The notes under the pieces were generated by a model. That model saw nothing but the letters and a program-made list of their open reading frames with translations. It did no database searches and had not been told where the DNA came from. From Bacillota bacterium (lineage in GTDB: Bacteria > Bacillota > Clostridia > Christensenellales > CAG-138): a stretch of 11,340 nt of DNA. The position numbers were made by a program, and so were the translations under genes. This document shows positions 1 to 5,992 of this stretch, one piece after another. The stretch spans positions 1 to 11,340 of the forward strand of contig JAEYHP010000026.1 in the NCBI GenBank assembly GCA_023409435.1, read 5' to 3'. Position 1 is the first letter of the stretch, and every line of letters begins with the position of its first letter.

Positions 1-7
1 ATTTCAC

Positions 8-36
8 TTGCCCCCCCTTTTCTGTTTGGGTATAAT
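8..36 (+). promoter_or_regulatory. sigma-A promoter of the P-loop gene
   Basis: TTGCCC at 8-13 and a perfect TATAAT at 31-36 are separated by 17 nt. The start codon at 71 follows after a short 5' leader of roughly 28 nt. The -35 matches consensus at 4 of 6 bases. Seen in the sequence; activity is inferred. Confidence 0.75.
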
Positions 37-54
37 AAAACCAAGATCAAATCT

Positions 55-64
55 AAAGGAGGGG
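55..64 (+). promoter_or_regulatory. ribosome binding site that fixes a TTG start
   Basis: AAAGGAGGGG lies 6 nt before TTG at 71. No in-frame ATG lies nearby; the next start codons fall after the Walker A motif, so TTG is the sensible start. Confidence 0.8.
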
Positions 65-70
65 TTTACC

Positions 71-481
71 TTGATACGAGTCATCTTCGGCGAAAAGGGT
101 GCAGGGAAAACCAAGCGCATCATCGAAATGGCCAACTCCGCCTCGAAAGACGGAAATGGAAGCGTCGTATTCATTGATGATGATAGCCGGTACATGTTCG
201 ATCTGGCGCGGGAAATCCGTTTTGTGGACGCATCTCGGTTTGAAATAGACGGCCCGAAAATGTTTTACGGGTTTCTGTGCGGGATCGCCGCACAGGATTT
301 TGATCTGGAACACCTGTTCATTGACGGCTTCTTAAAAATTGTCCACCACGATTTGAGCACGCTTGAAGGTCTGTTCGAAAGCCTGAAGAAATTCGCCGAG
401 GATTGTTCTTTGACCATCACAATCAGCATCAGCGGCAAACCCGATAACATACCGGAATTCTTAAAAGAGTTCCTCTGTTAA
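71..481 (+). CDS. small P-loop NTP-binding protein of unknown function
   Basis: A 136-residue protein starting at TTG 71. It opens with a beta strand and a Walker A motif (GEKGAGKT, residues 7-14). A hydrophobic strand ending in Asp (HLFID, 81-85) fits Walker B, and a third strand follows (TITISISGK, 115-123). It has no signal peptide or membrane segment, so it should be cytoplasmic. From memory, close relatives are widespread in Clostridia and are often labelled 'twitching motility protein PilT' or 'ATP-binding protein'. The PilT label is not supported here: the protein lacks the PAS-like domain, the Asp and His boxes and the length of a PilT ATPase. The fold looks like a minimal RecA/AAA-like core. 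It appears monocistronic, with its own promoter and terminator, unless transcription reads through into thrC. The true function is unknown. Confidence 0.85.
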   Translation: MIRVIFGEKGAGKTKRIIEMANSASKDGNGSVVFIDDDSRYMFDLAREIRFVDASRFEIDGPKMFYGFLCGIAAQDFDLEHLFIDGFLKIVHHDLSTLEGLFESLKKFAEDCSLTITISISGKPDNIPEFLKEFLC

Positions 482-500
482 AACGAATTGGTAGATTGAA

Positions 501-540
501 GGCTGCCCCATCCCGGCAAATGCCGCGGGGGCAGCCTTTT
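501..540 (+). terminator. intrinsic terminator after the P-loop gene
   Basis: GGCTGCCCC at 501-509 pairs perfectly with GGGGCAGCC at 528-536. A smaller inner stem (514-518 with 521-525) sits within the loop, and TTTT follows at 537-540. The T tract is short and runs into A residues, so termination may be partial. It ends only 21 nt before thrC. Confidence 0.7.
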
Positions 541-561
541 AAAAATTGAGGAGGCCGAAGT

Positions 562-2031
562 ATGCAATACGTAAGCACCCGAGGGGGTGCGCCTGTTTCC
601 GCGGCAAAAGCGATCGTGCAGGGCATCTGCCCGCTGGGCGGGCTGTATGTGCCCGAAGCGTTCCCTTCCCTACCCGTTGAAGCCCTGATGGAGCATTGCG
701 GGGATTACCGCGCCATAGCGTTCGCTGTGATGCGTGAGTACCTGGATACGCCGGAAGAAACCCTGAAAGGGTATTTAAACGCCGCATATGGAAGGAAATT
801 CGATACCCTCGCCATCGCGCCCACCGTACCGCTGACGAACAGCGAAAGCGTATTGGAGCTTTGGCATGGGCCGACGCTTGCGTTTAAGGATATGGCGCTG
901 CAGATGCTGCCGTACCTGATGCGGGATTCTCTTCTGCAGACGGGCGAAGACAAGCAGGTGTACATACTCGTGGCCACATCCGGCGATACGGGAAAGGCCG
1001 CGCTTGCGGGCTTTTGCGACGTGCCCGGCACAAAGGTGCAAGTTTTCTACCCGCATGGCGGCGTGAGCCGCGCGCAGTTTTTGCAGATGGCCACGCAGGA
1101 GGGCAGCAACACCTACGTATGCGGAGTGGGGGGAAACTTCGACGACACGCAGACCGCCTTAAAGCGGATATTCCGAGACGAGGGCGTACAAAAAGAAGCG
1201 GCAGAAAAAGGATACCGCCTCTCTTCCGCAAACTCCATCAACTTCGGGAGACTGCTGCCGCAGATCGCGTACTACTACGCTTCCTACCTCGAACTTTGCA
1301 GGCTTGGGAAAATAAAACAAGGCGACAAGATCAATTTTTGCGTGCCCACCGGAAATTTCGGCGATATTTTGGCGGGCTACTATGCCATGCGCATGGGGCT
1401 GCCGGTCAACAAATTCATTTGCGCCTCCAACCGGAATAACGTGCTGACGGATTTTTTCCGCAAAGGCGAGTACGACAGCCGCAGGCCGTTCTATAAAAGC
1501 ATGTCCTGCTCCATCGATATTTTGGTTTCCTCTAATCTCGAGCGGCTGCTGTTTGAAGCGGCAAATAGGGACAGCGCCAAGGTTCAGGAATGGATGTCCT
1601 CTTTGCAGAATGAAGGCCGCTATGACGTCGGCCGCGCGGTGGCTAAGATGCTCGGCAGCCTGTTTGATGCGGACTGGTGCGACGAGGAGGATACGCTTGC
1701 TACTATCCGCGCCTGCTATGAGCGGACCGGTTACCTGATGGACCCCCACACCGCCGTGGCGCAGACCATATTGGAACGGCGCGAAAAATCCGCCGGGATC
1801 GACGCGCACACGGTGCTGCTATCCACCGCCAGCCCCTATAAGTTTGCGTCCGACGTACTGCAGGCGTTTGAAGCGCCGTCCGGGGATGATTTAGAAAACG
1901 CCGCGCGGCTGAGTGAACTGACCCGAACCGATGTGCCTAAAGCGATTACGGAGCTTTTTGAAAAGCCCGTACTCCATACCGCCGTATGCGGCATCGGGGA
2001 CATGCCCAGGCGGGTGCTGGAAGTTTTATAA
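562..2031 (+). CDS. thrC: threonine synthase
   Basis: A 489-residue PLP-dependent enzyme that converts O-phosphohomoserine to threonine, the last step of threonine synthesis. The N-terminus (YVSTRGGAP, 3-11; CPLGGLYVPE, 23-32) is typical of the longer ThrC type. LWHGPTLAFKDMALQ (100-114) contains the PLP Schiff-base lysine, K109. VATSGDTGKAA (138-148) and PTGNFGDILAGYYA (262-275) are the conserved cofactor and phosphate-binding loops. The length is near that of the E. coli/yeast-like class rather than the ~350-residue Bacillus form. ATG 562 has GAGGAGG about 8 nt upstream. No promoter fits in the 21 nt between the preceding terminator and the start, so transcription must come from readthrough or from inside the P-loop gene. 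No thrA, thrB or hom is visible next to it. Confidence 0.97.
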   Translation: MQYVSTRGGAPVSAAKAIVQGICPLGGLYVPEAFPSLPVEALMEHCGDYRAIAFAVMREYLDTPEETLKGYLNAAYGRKFDTLAIAPTVPLTNSESVLELWHGPTLAFKDMALQMLPYLMRDSLLQTGEDKQVYILVATSGDTGKAALAGFCDVPGTKVQVFYPHGGVSRAQFLQMATQEGSNTYVCGVGGNFDDTQTALKRIFRDEGVQKEAAEKGYRLSSANSINFGRLLPQIAYYYASYLELCRLGKIKQGDKINFCVPTGNFGDILAGYYAMRMGLPVNKFICASNRNNVLTDFFRKGEYDSRRPFYKSMSCSIDILVSSNLERLLFEAANRDSAKVQEWMSSLQNEGRYDVGRAVAKMLGSLFDADWCDEEDTLATIRACYERTGYLMDPHTAVAQTILERREKSAGIDAHTVLLSTASPYKFASDVLQAFEAPSGDDLENAARLSELTRTDVPKAITELFEKPVLHTAVCGIGDMPRRVLEVL

Positions 2032-2036
2032 GTTTT

Positions 2037-2072
2037 ACTGCCAAAGTCGACCTTGACTTTGGCAGTATTTTT
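2037..2072 (+). terminator. strong intrinsic terminator after thrC
   Basis: ACTGCCAAAGTC (2037-2048) and GACTTTGGCAGT (2055-2066) form a perfect 12-bp stem with a 6-nt loop, followed by ATTTTT (2067-2072). It begins 6 nt after the thrC stop and ends 17 nt before the next start codon. Confidence 0.88.
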
Positions 2073-2089
2073 AACGGGAGGCAAATGGA

Positions 2090-2902
2090 ATGAATCTTGC
2101 GCTGTGCCAGATTACCGTAACGGAAGAGAAAAAGCAGAACCTTGCCCGCGCAAAAGAAGCCCTGTGCCGCGCGGCGGATAAGGGCGCGGAACTCGCCATA
2201 TTGCCCGAAATGTTCTCCATCGCTTACGTCCCTACACTGTTCCGTTCCGCCGCGGAACCCTGCCCCGGCGGGGAAACCGCAGAGATGCTTTCAGAAGCCG
2301 CAAAGAAAACGGGGCTGTTCGTCATCGGCGGCTCCATACCGGAGTTGTCTGAAAGCAGGCTGTACAATACCAGCATGTCGTTTTCATCGGACGGTACGTA
2401 TTTGGGCAAGTACCGCAAGGCGCATCTGTTTGATATCGATATCCCGGGCAAATTCCGCTTTATGGAGTCTGAAACAATCGCGCCCGGAAACGGGTACCCG
2501 CTGATACTGGACGCGCCCTTAAAAACCGGCATCTCCATCTGCTACGACATCCGGTTTCCGGAATGGGCGCGGCTCGTCATGCAACAGGACGCTGACCTCT
2601 TAGCATTGCCCGCCGCGTTTTCCCGCGCCACCGGGCCCCGCCACTGGGAGCTTTTATTGCGGGCGAGAGCTTTAGATAACCAGCTTTTTGTGGCCGCGGT
2701 TTCCCCCGCGCAGTCGCCCAGCGCGTATGGGCATTCGCTTGTCGCCACGCCGGACGGCGCGGTGCTCTACGCCTGCAAGGAGCAGGAGGAGGTCGCAATC
2801 GCGGAGCTTGACATCAGCATGCTGGAGGAAATGAGAAACAGTATCCCCGTGCGGCGCAACCGCCGTTTGGATCTCTACCGCCTGGAGCCGGAACGATATT
2901 GA
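2090..2902 (+). CDS. carbon-nitrogen hydrolase, omega-amidase (Nit2)-like
   Basis: A 270-residue nitrilase-superfamily protein, a typical length for the Nit1/Nit2 branch. The Glu-Lys-Cys triad is visible: E40 in ILPEMF, K110 in KYRKAHLFDID, and C151 in ISICYDIRFPE. The block HLFDIDIPGKF (112-122) and the spacing of the three residues are close to human NIT2, an omega-amidase that hydrolyses alpha-ketoglutaramate and alpha-ketosuccinamate to the 2-oxo acid and ammonia. That substrate is inferred; a deaminated-glutathione amidase (Nit1-like) or another small amidase is possible. No signal peptide, so cytoplasmic. The start is ATG 2090 with GGGAGG at 2076-2081. Like thrC, it follows a terminator with too little room for a separate promoter. 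Confidence 0.92.
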   Translation: MNLALCQITVTEEKKQNLARAKEALCRAADKGAELAILPEMFSIAYVPTLFRSAAEPCPGGETAEMLSEAAKKTGLFVIGGSIPELSESRLYNTSMSFSSDGTYLGKYRKAHLFDIDIPGKFRFMESETIAPGNGYPLILDAPLKTGISICYDIRFPEWARLVMQQDADLLALPAAFSRATGPRHWELLLRARALDNQLFVAAVSPAQSPSAYGHSLVATPDGAVLYACKEQEEVAIAELDISMLEEMRNSIPVRRNRRLDLYRLEPERY

Positions 2903-2953
2903 CGTACCCTGGTTTTTGTTTACAGTTTCTTTCACCCCCGCCGTTTCCTTTCA

Positions 2954-2962
2954 TGGTATACT
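2954..2962 (+). promoter_or_regulatory. extended -10 promoter of the SanA-like gene
   Basis: TGGTATACT is an extended -10 element (TGN followed by TATACT at 2957-2962). No good -35 lies at 16-18 nt; TTTACA at 2919-2924 is too far upstream. It lies 28 nt before the ATG at 2991. Confidence 0.5.
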
Positions 2963-2990
2963 TTGGATATCCTGCAATAAGGGGAATCGC

Positions 2991-3689
2991 ATGAAAAAGG
3001 ACAAGCCCGGAAAGAAACGCTTCAAGCTGTGGCCCTGGCTGATCGTGATTGTTCTGCTCATCGCCGTGCCGCTTTTTATAGACCGCGCGGTGATCGCAGT
3101 GTCCGAACCATACCTTGTTTCCGAGGAGGAAGCAAAGACGCTTCAGGCGGACTGCATTCTGATATTGGGCGCAGGGGTATGGAAAGGCGACCGGCCCAGC
3201 CCCGTGCTGCAGGACAGGCTTCAAAGCGGCATTGCGCTTTATGAAGAAGGCGCAGCTTCCCGGCTGTTGATGAGCGGCGACCATGGGCGCAAAGAATACG
3301 ACGAGGTCAACGTCATGAAAGCGTTCGCCATGGAACGGGGCGTGCCTTCCTCGCACATATTCATGGACCATGCCGGGTTTTCCACCTATGAAAGCATGTA
3401 CCGCGCGCGGGATGTATTTGAGGCAAAGCGCGTCATCATCGTGACGCAGCAATATCACCTGTACCGCGCGATATACATCGCCCGCGCGCTGGGGCTGGAT
3501 GCCTATGGCTTTGCGGTATCCGACGCCGATACGACGCAAATCCACCGGCAGCTGCGCAATGCCCGGGAAATACTGGCGCGGGTAAAGGACTTCTTTTACT
3601 GTGTCATACAGCCCCTGCCCACTTACCTTGGAGATGCCATTCCGGTGAGCGGGGATGGAAACCTCACCAACGACAAAACACTTTCCTGA
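2991..3689 (+). CDS. SanA/YdcF-like (DUF218) membrane-anchored protein
   Basis: A 232-residue protein. A basic N-terminus (MKKDKPGKKRFK) is followed by one membrane segment (about 13-30) and a DUF218 domain (about 53-205). Family signatures include LILGAGVWKGDRPSP (57-71) with the conserved DRL at 75-77, MSGDHG (94-99), the Glu-Val-Asn of DEVNVMK (104-110), and the late QQYHLYRA block (153-160). E. coli SanA, which affects envelope barrier function and vancomycin exclusion, and YdcF belong to this family. The biochemical activity of most members is not established, so the role here is only 'envelope-related'. The in-frame reading extends to 2916, but ATG 2991 is preferred: AAGGGG lies 6 nt upstream, it keeps the positive N-terminus, and it sits downstream of the promoter. 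It converges on the minus-strand PadR operon. Confidence 0.9.
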   Translation: MKKDKPGKKRFKLWPWLIVIVLLIAVPLFIDRAVIAVSEPYLVSEEEAKTLQADCILILGAGVWKGDRPSPVLQDRLQSGIALYEEGAASRLLMSGDHGRKEYDEVNVMKAFAMERGVPSSHIFMDHAGFSTYESMYRARDVFEAKRVIIVTQQYHLYRAIYIARALGLDAYGFAVSDADTTQIHRQLRNAREILARVKDFFYCVIQPLPTYLGDAIPVSGDGNLTNDKTLS

Positions 3690-3713
3690 GCCATGGATTA
3701 ATATTGCGCATAC

Positions 3714-3743
3714 AAAACCCGGCGGCTGATGCCGCCGGGTTTT
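3714..3743. terminator. bidirectional terminator between convergent operons
   Basis: AAAACCCGGCGGC (3714-3726) and GCCGCCGGGTTTT (3731-3743) form a perfect 13-bp stem with the 4-nt loop TGAT. The A run on one side and T run on the other allow it to stop transcription from both directions. It serves the SanA-like gene on the plus strand and the HAAS-like gene that ends at 3770 on the minus strand. Confidence 0.9.
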
Positions 3744-3769
3744 CTTTACGGTCTTGCGAGAAATCTTGC

Positions 3770-4753
3770 TTATGCCTGCCGGAAGCGGAATGCCTTTACA
3801 AACGCCGTCACGATATCCAGAACATGAGCGAACACGATCACGCCGAAAAACATGACCGGCACATTGCCGAGGACCGCATGGCCAACCGTATCGTTTACGC
3901 CAAAGAGCGCCGTAACGCCGGGGAGAAACCCAGGGTTTACGATATCCTTCGCGAAAAACAGCAGCATGAACAATCCCAAGCTCAATACTCCCGTGATCAG
4001 CGTAGCGAGCGCGACCTTGAAGGTATATCGGCCCTCGAGCATCTTCACGATTTCCTTGGCGATGCCCACCCCCGTAATCAGAAGCAGCACGGGCCACATC
4101 CGCAGCAATACCTCCTGATTGAATATGGGCACAAAACCATCGGCATTATAAATCCCGATTACCCGCGGCGCCAGCCACAGGAACAGCAGAAGAAACGCAA
4201 TGCTGAAGAATATGCCCACAATGGTCTCCCCACGGCTGATGCGCTCATCCTTAACAGGTATAGGCGGTAAGTCGCCCAACACATCGTCATGGTCCAGCTT
4301 TACGCCCTTGCGTTCAAAGAACGCAAATAACCCCGTGACAAACGCGAACGCATAGAGTTCCCCCATGAACAACCCGCCAATCCACTCCATAAAGCGGAAG
4401 AATGGGACCTGCGGAGGTTCTCCAAGCAACGTTGTAATAAAGGCGGCAATCGTGAGCCCGCCCGCCACGGCAGCCGCGACGATTTTGAGTATCGCTTTGT
4501 ACTTGCCGTAATAAGGCTGCCCGATGAGCGCATGGTGCTTATCCGGATCGTATTTCTCCGCAAGCTCGGCGGGCGTCCCCAGCTCCGTCAATACCACGCG
4601 GATGTCGTGCTCGGTGGGCGGGACATCCCCGCAGCGCTGCTCGAGCATATCCGCAATGAGCGTATTCAGTTCTTTCTTGATATCCGCCCGCTGTTTATAA
4701 GGCAGACGTTTTTCCACCGCATAGATGTAGCGTTCTATTAAATCTGATTTCAT
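3770..4753 (-). CDS. polytopic membrane protein with HAAS-like N-terminal domain (PadR partner)
   Basis: A 327-residue protein. The cytoplasmic N-terminal ~75 residues (MKSDLIERYIYAVEKRLP, then an ADIKKEL helix and a conserved LGTPAELAEKY at 58-68) resemble the HAAS/DUF1700 or permease-prefix domain found next to PadR regulators. About six hydrophobic segments follow, near 88-110, 122-145, 178-198, 216-234, 245-267 and 297-318. There are no transporter ATPase motifs or enzymatic signatures. The ATG overlaps the PadR stop as ATGA (4750-4753), which implies translational coupling. A G-rich Shine-Dalgarno sequence (GGAGGGGG) lies inside the end of padR. From family context it is probably a membrane sensor or an effector controlled by the PadR repressor; the signal and function are unknown. 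Transcription ends at the bidirectional hairpin 3714-3743. Confidence 0.82.
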   Translation of the reverse strand: MKSDLIERYIYAVEKRLPYKQRADIKKELNTLIADMLEQRCGDVPPTEHDIRVVLTELGTPAELAEKYDPDKHHALIGQPYYGKYKAILKIVAAAVAGGLTIAAFITTLLGEPPQVPFFRFMEWIGGLFMGELYAFAFVTGLFAFFERKGVKLDHDDVLGDLPPIPVKDERISRGETIVGIFFSIAFLLLFLWLAPRVIGIYNADGFVPIFNQEVLLRMWPVLLLITGVGIAKEIVKMLEGRYTFKVALATLITGVLSLGLFMLLFFAKDIVNPGFLPGVTALFGVNDTVGHAVLGNVPVMFFGVIVFAHVLDIVTAFVKAFRFRQA

Positions 4754-5091
4754 TGCCTTTCCCCCTCCATCAGGCTGTTCATACTGGCAACCGTTTCATC
4801 CCAGTGCTTTTTAAGCACTCGGTAAATCTCATCCCCAAACTCCGTTATCACATAGTACTTCCTTGGCTTCGTTCCCCCGGTTTCCCATTCGCTTTTCAAT
4901 AATCCCTGGCCTTCCAGCCGCCGGAGCAGCGGGTAGAGCGTGTTGACCTCCACCGTGATGCCGCTTTCCCCCATGACATTGACCAGGTGGTACCCGTACA
5001 TGGGTTTTCGGAGCTGGCTGAGCACCGCAAGCACGATGCTGCCGCGTCTTAGCTCAAGTATCAGGCCCGATAATATCTCCTCTCGTTCCAT
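4750..5091 (-). CDS. PadR-family transcriptional repressor
   Basis: A 113-residue winged-helix protein. Family features are present in order: an N-terminal helix (LRRGSIVLAVLSQL), the YGYHLV motif (32-37), the recognition-helix region around NTLYPLLRRLEGQGLL (50-65) and the wing KPRKYYVITEFG (75-86), then a C-terminal dimerisation helix. It belongs to the short (subfamily 2) class. The reading frame can start at GTG 5097, but the ATG at 5091 is preferred: GGAG (5103-5100) is 8 nt away from it and only 2 nt from the GTG. It is the first gene of a two-gene operon with the HAAS-like protein. The promoter contains a near-perfect dyad between -35 and -10, so autorepression is likely. Ligand unknown. 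Confidence 0.95.
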   Translation of the reverse strand: MEREEILSGLILELRRGSIVLAVLSQLRKPMYGYHLVNVMGESGITVEVNTLYPLLRRLEGQGLLKSEWETGGTKPRKYYVITEFGDEIYRVLKKHWDETVASMNSLMEGERQ

Positions 5092-5099
5092 ATTCACAT

Positions 5100-5103
5100 C
5101 TCC
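5100..5103 (-). promoter_or_regulatory. ribosome binding site that decides the PadR start
   Basis: GGAG on the minus strand. Spacing is 8 nt to ATG 5091 but only 2 nt to GTG 5097, so the shorter protein is favoured. Confidence 0.6.
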
Positions 5104-5123
5104 ATATCAATAGTATATTTCAC

Positions 5124-5152
5124 ATTATAGTGTGTATCGCACACTATGTCAA
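5124..5152 (-). promoter_or_regulatory. near-consensus sigma-A promoter of the PadR operon
   Basis: On the minus strand a perfect TTGACA (5152-5147) and a perfect TATAAT (5129-5124) are separated by exactly 17 nt. Such a strong core promoter normally needs repression, which fits the overlapping dyad at 5127-5147. The predicted transcription start is near 5117, giving a 5' leader of about 26 nt. Confidence 0.88.
5127..5147. promoter_or_regulatory. probable PadR operator (inverted repeat)
   Basis: ATAGTGTG (5127-5134) and CACACTAT (5140-5147) are perfect 8-bp arms around the 5-bp centre TATCG. The dyad fills the spacer and touches both hexamers of the padR promoter. PadR proteins bind AT-rich dyads with GT/AC half-sites, so autorepression is the natural reading. 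A second, imperfect dyad, CACATTATAGTGTG (5121-5134), overlaps it. The sequence shows the dyads; binding is inferred. Confidence 0.7.
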
Positions 5153-5204
5153 TATACGCAATATAAAGAATTTAAAATTATTTTTTAAAAAACGCATGAA
5201 AAGA

Positions 5205-5227
5205 AAAAGCCGAGCATGTCGGCTTTT
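5205..5227 (-). terminator. terminator of the NlpC/P60 operon
   Basis: AAAAGCCGA (5205-5213) pairs with TCGGCTTTT (5219-5227), a 9-bp stem with a 5-nt loop. Read on the minus strand it is followed by a T-rich run. It lies just beyond the end of the anchored-protein gene at 5249. Confidence 0.8.
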
Positions 5228-5248
5228 CGTTTGTTCAAATTCCCGCAG

Positions 5249-5992
5249 TTACATTTCGGCGTCCTGCTCCTTCTTTTGTTCCCCCTGCGCGGTCGAAGCA
5301 TCGGACTCGGCAGGTTTTTGCACAAGTCCTTTTAACTCCAAGACCTTTTTATAGCCCAGAAAACTCAGCAGGCCCAGCACTGCCGTAACCAATACCGCAA
5401 GCACAATCTGCAGCGCCCCCGGCCTCGTTTCTTGCCCTAAAATGGATGCAGGACTGGCGGCGGGCGTCGATGCGGGCGCCGGTGTGGGTGTTGGAGGTAT
5501 GACGAGAGTATGGGAGATCTCGGAAGAAAACTCGCCCGTTCGGACTATGGCTTTTACATCCCCTTCCGCCTGCACGGCTGCAGTAAACGATACCGTATCC
5601 CCGGCGTTTAACGCGGAAAGGAGAACCACAAACCCGTCGTTTCCCGGCACGATCTCCCATTGGACACCCTGTGTTGCAGGCATTGCGGTCTCGGACGGTT
5701 TCTCCGGTTCCGGGCTAATCGACGCGGTAGACTGCTCCGCCAGCTTAAGCACAACGCTATCCTTTTGCAGCAAAAGCCCATTCCCCAGCTGCACGCGCAG
5801 CGCCGTCCACTCTTCGGCAATTGCCGCCTCCTCCACCGTAAACGCATAGTGGATGGTATCGCCCGGCTTCACGTCGCTTTTTTGTTTCGGCTCGCTTTCC
5901 CACGCGACGTACTGTGCCAAAGCGATAAGCGGCGGCAGCAGGCACAGCGCAACTATTGCGGCAAGCGTAAGCCTTCGTCTACGCATCCGCAT
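5249..5992 (-). CDS. membrane-anchored extracytoplasmic protein, partner of the NlpC/P60 peptidase
   Basis: A 247-residue protein of no family I can name with certainty. A signal peptide (basic MRMRRRR, hydrophobic core to about 27) leads an extracytoplasmic part (30-165) that looks beta-rich. It contains VKPGDTIHYAFTV (41-53) and LNAGDTVSFTAAV (128-140), two copies of a pattern seen in DUF11/Ig-like surface domains. A Pro/Thr/Ala linker (166-183) precedes one transmembrane helix (about 193-213) and a short charged cytoplasmic tail rich in Glu, Gln and Lys. The predicted topology is outside domain, linker, anchor, inside tail. It overlaps the end of the NlpC/P60 gene by 14 nt, so the two are co-translated. 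The start is ATG 5992 with GAGAAGG 10 nt upstream; ATG 5986 is also possible. It probably docks the peptidase or another wall component. Confidence 0.8.
   Translation of the reverse strand: MRMRRRRLTLAAIVALCLLPPLIALAQYVAWESEPKQKSDVKPGDTIHYAFTVEEAAIAEEWTALRVQLGNGLLLQKDSVVLKLAEQSTASISPEPEKPSETAMPATQGVQWEIVPGNDGFVVLLSALNAGDTVSFTAAVQAEGDVKAIVRTGEFSSEISHTLVIPPTPTPAPASTPAASPASILGQETRPGALQIVLAVLVTAVLGLLSFLGYKKVLELKGLVQKPAESDASTAQGEQKKEQDAEM

Noticed and set aside
1159..1809. 216-residue open frame antisense to thrC
   Set aside because: Entirely within thrC, whose motifs are unambiguous; the translation has no recognisable domain.
2814..4097. 427-residue open frame on the minus strand
   Set aside because: It runs across the ends of the amidase gene, the whole SanA-like gene, a strong terminator and part of the HAAS-like gene. 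It has no ribosome binding site or recognisable motif and is a shadow frame of G+C-rich coding DNA.
3704..4270. 188-residue plus-strand frame over the HAAS-like gene
   Set aside because: Its product is a charged, low-hydrophobicity string opposite a clear membrane protein, and it starts inside the bidirectional terminator region.
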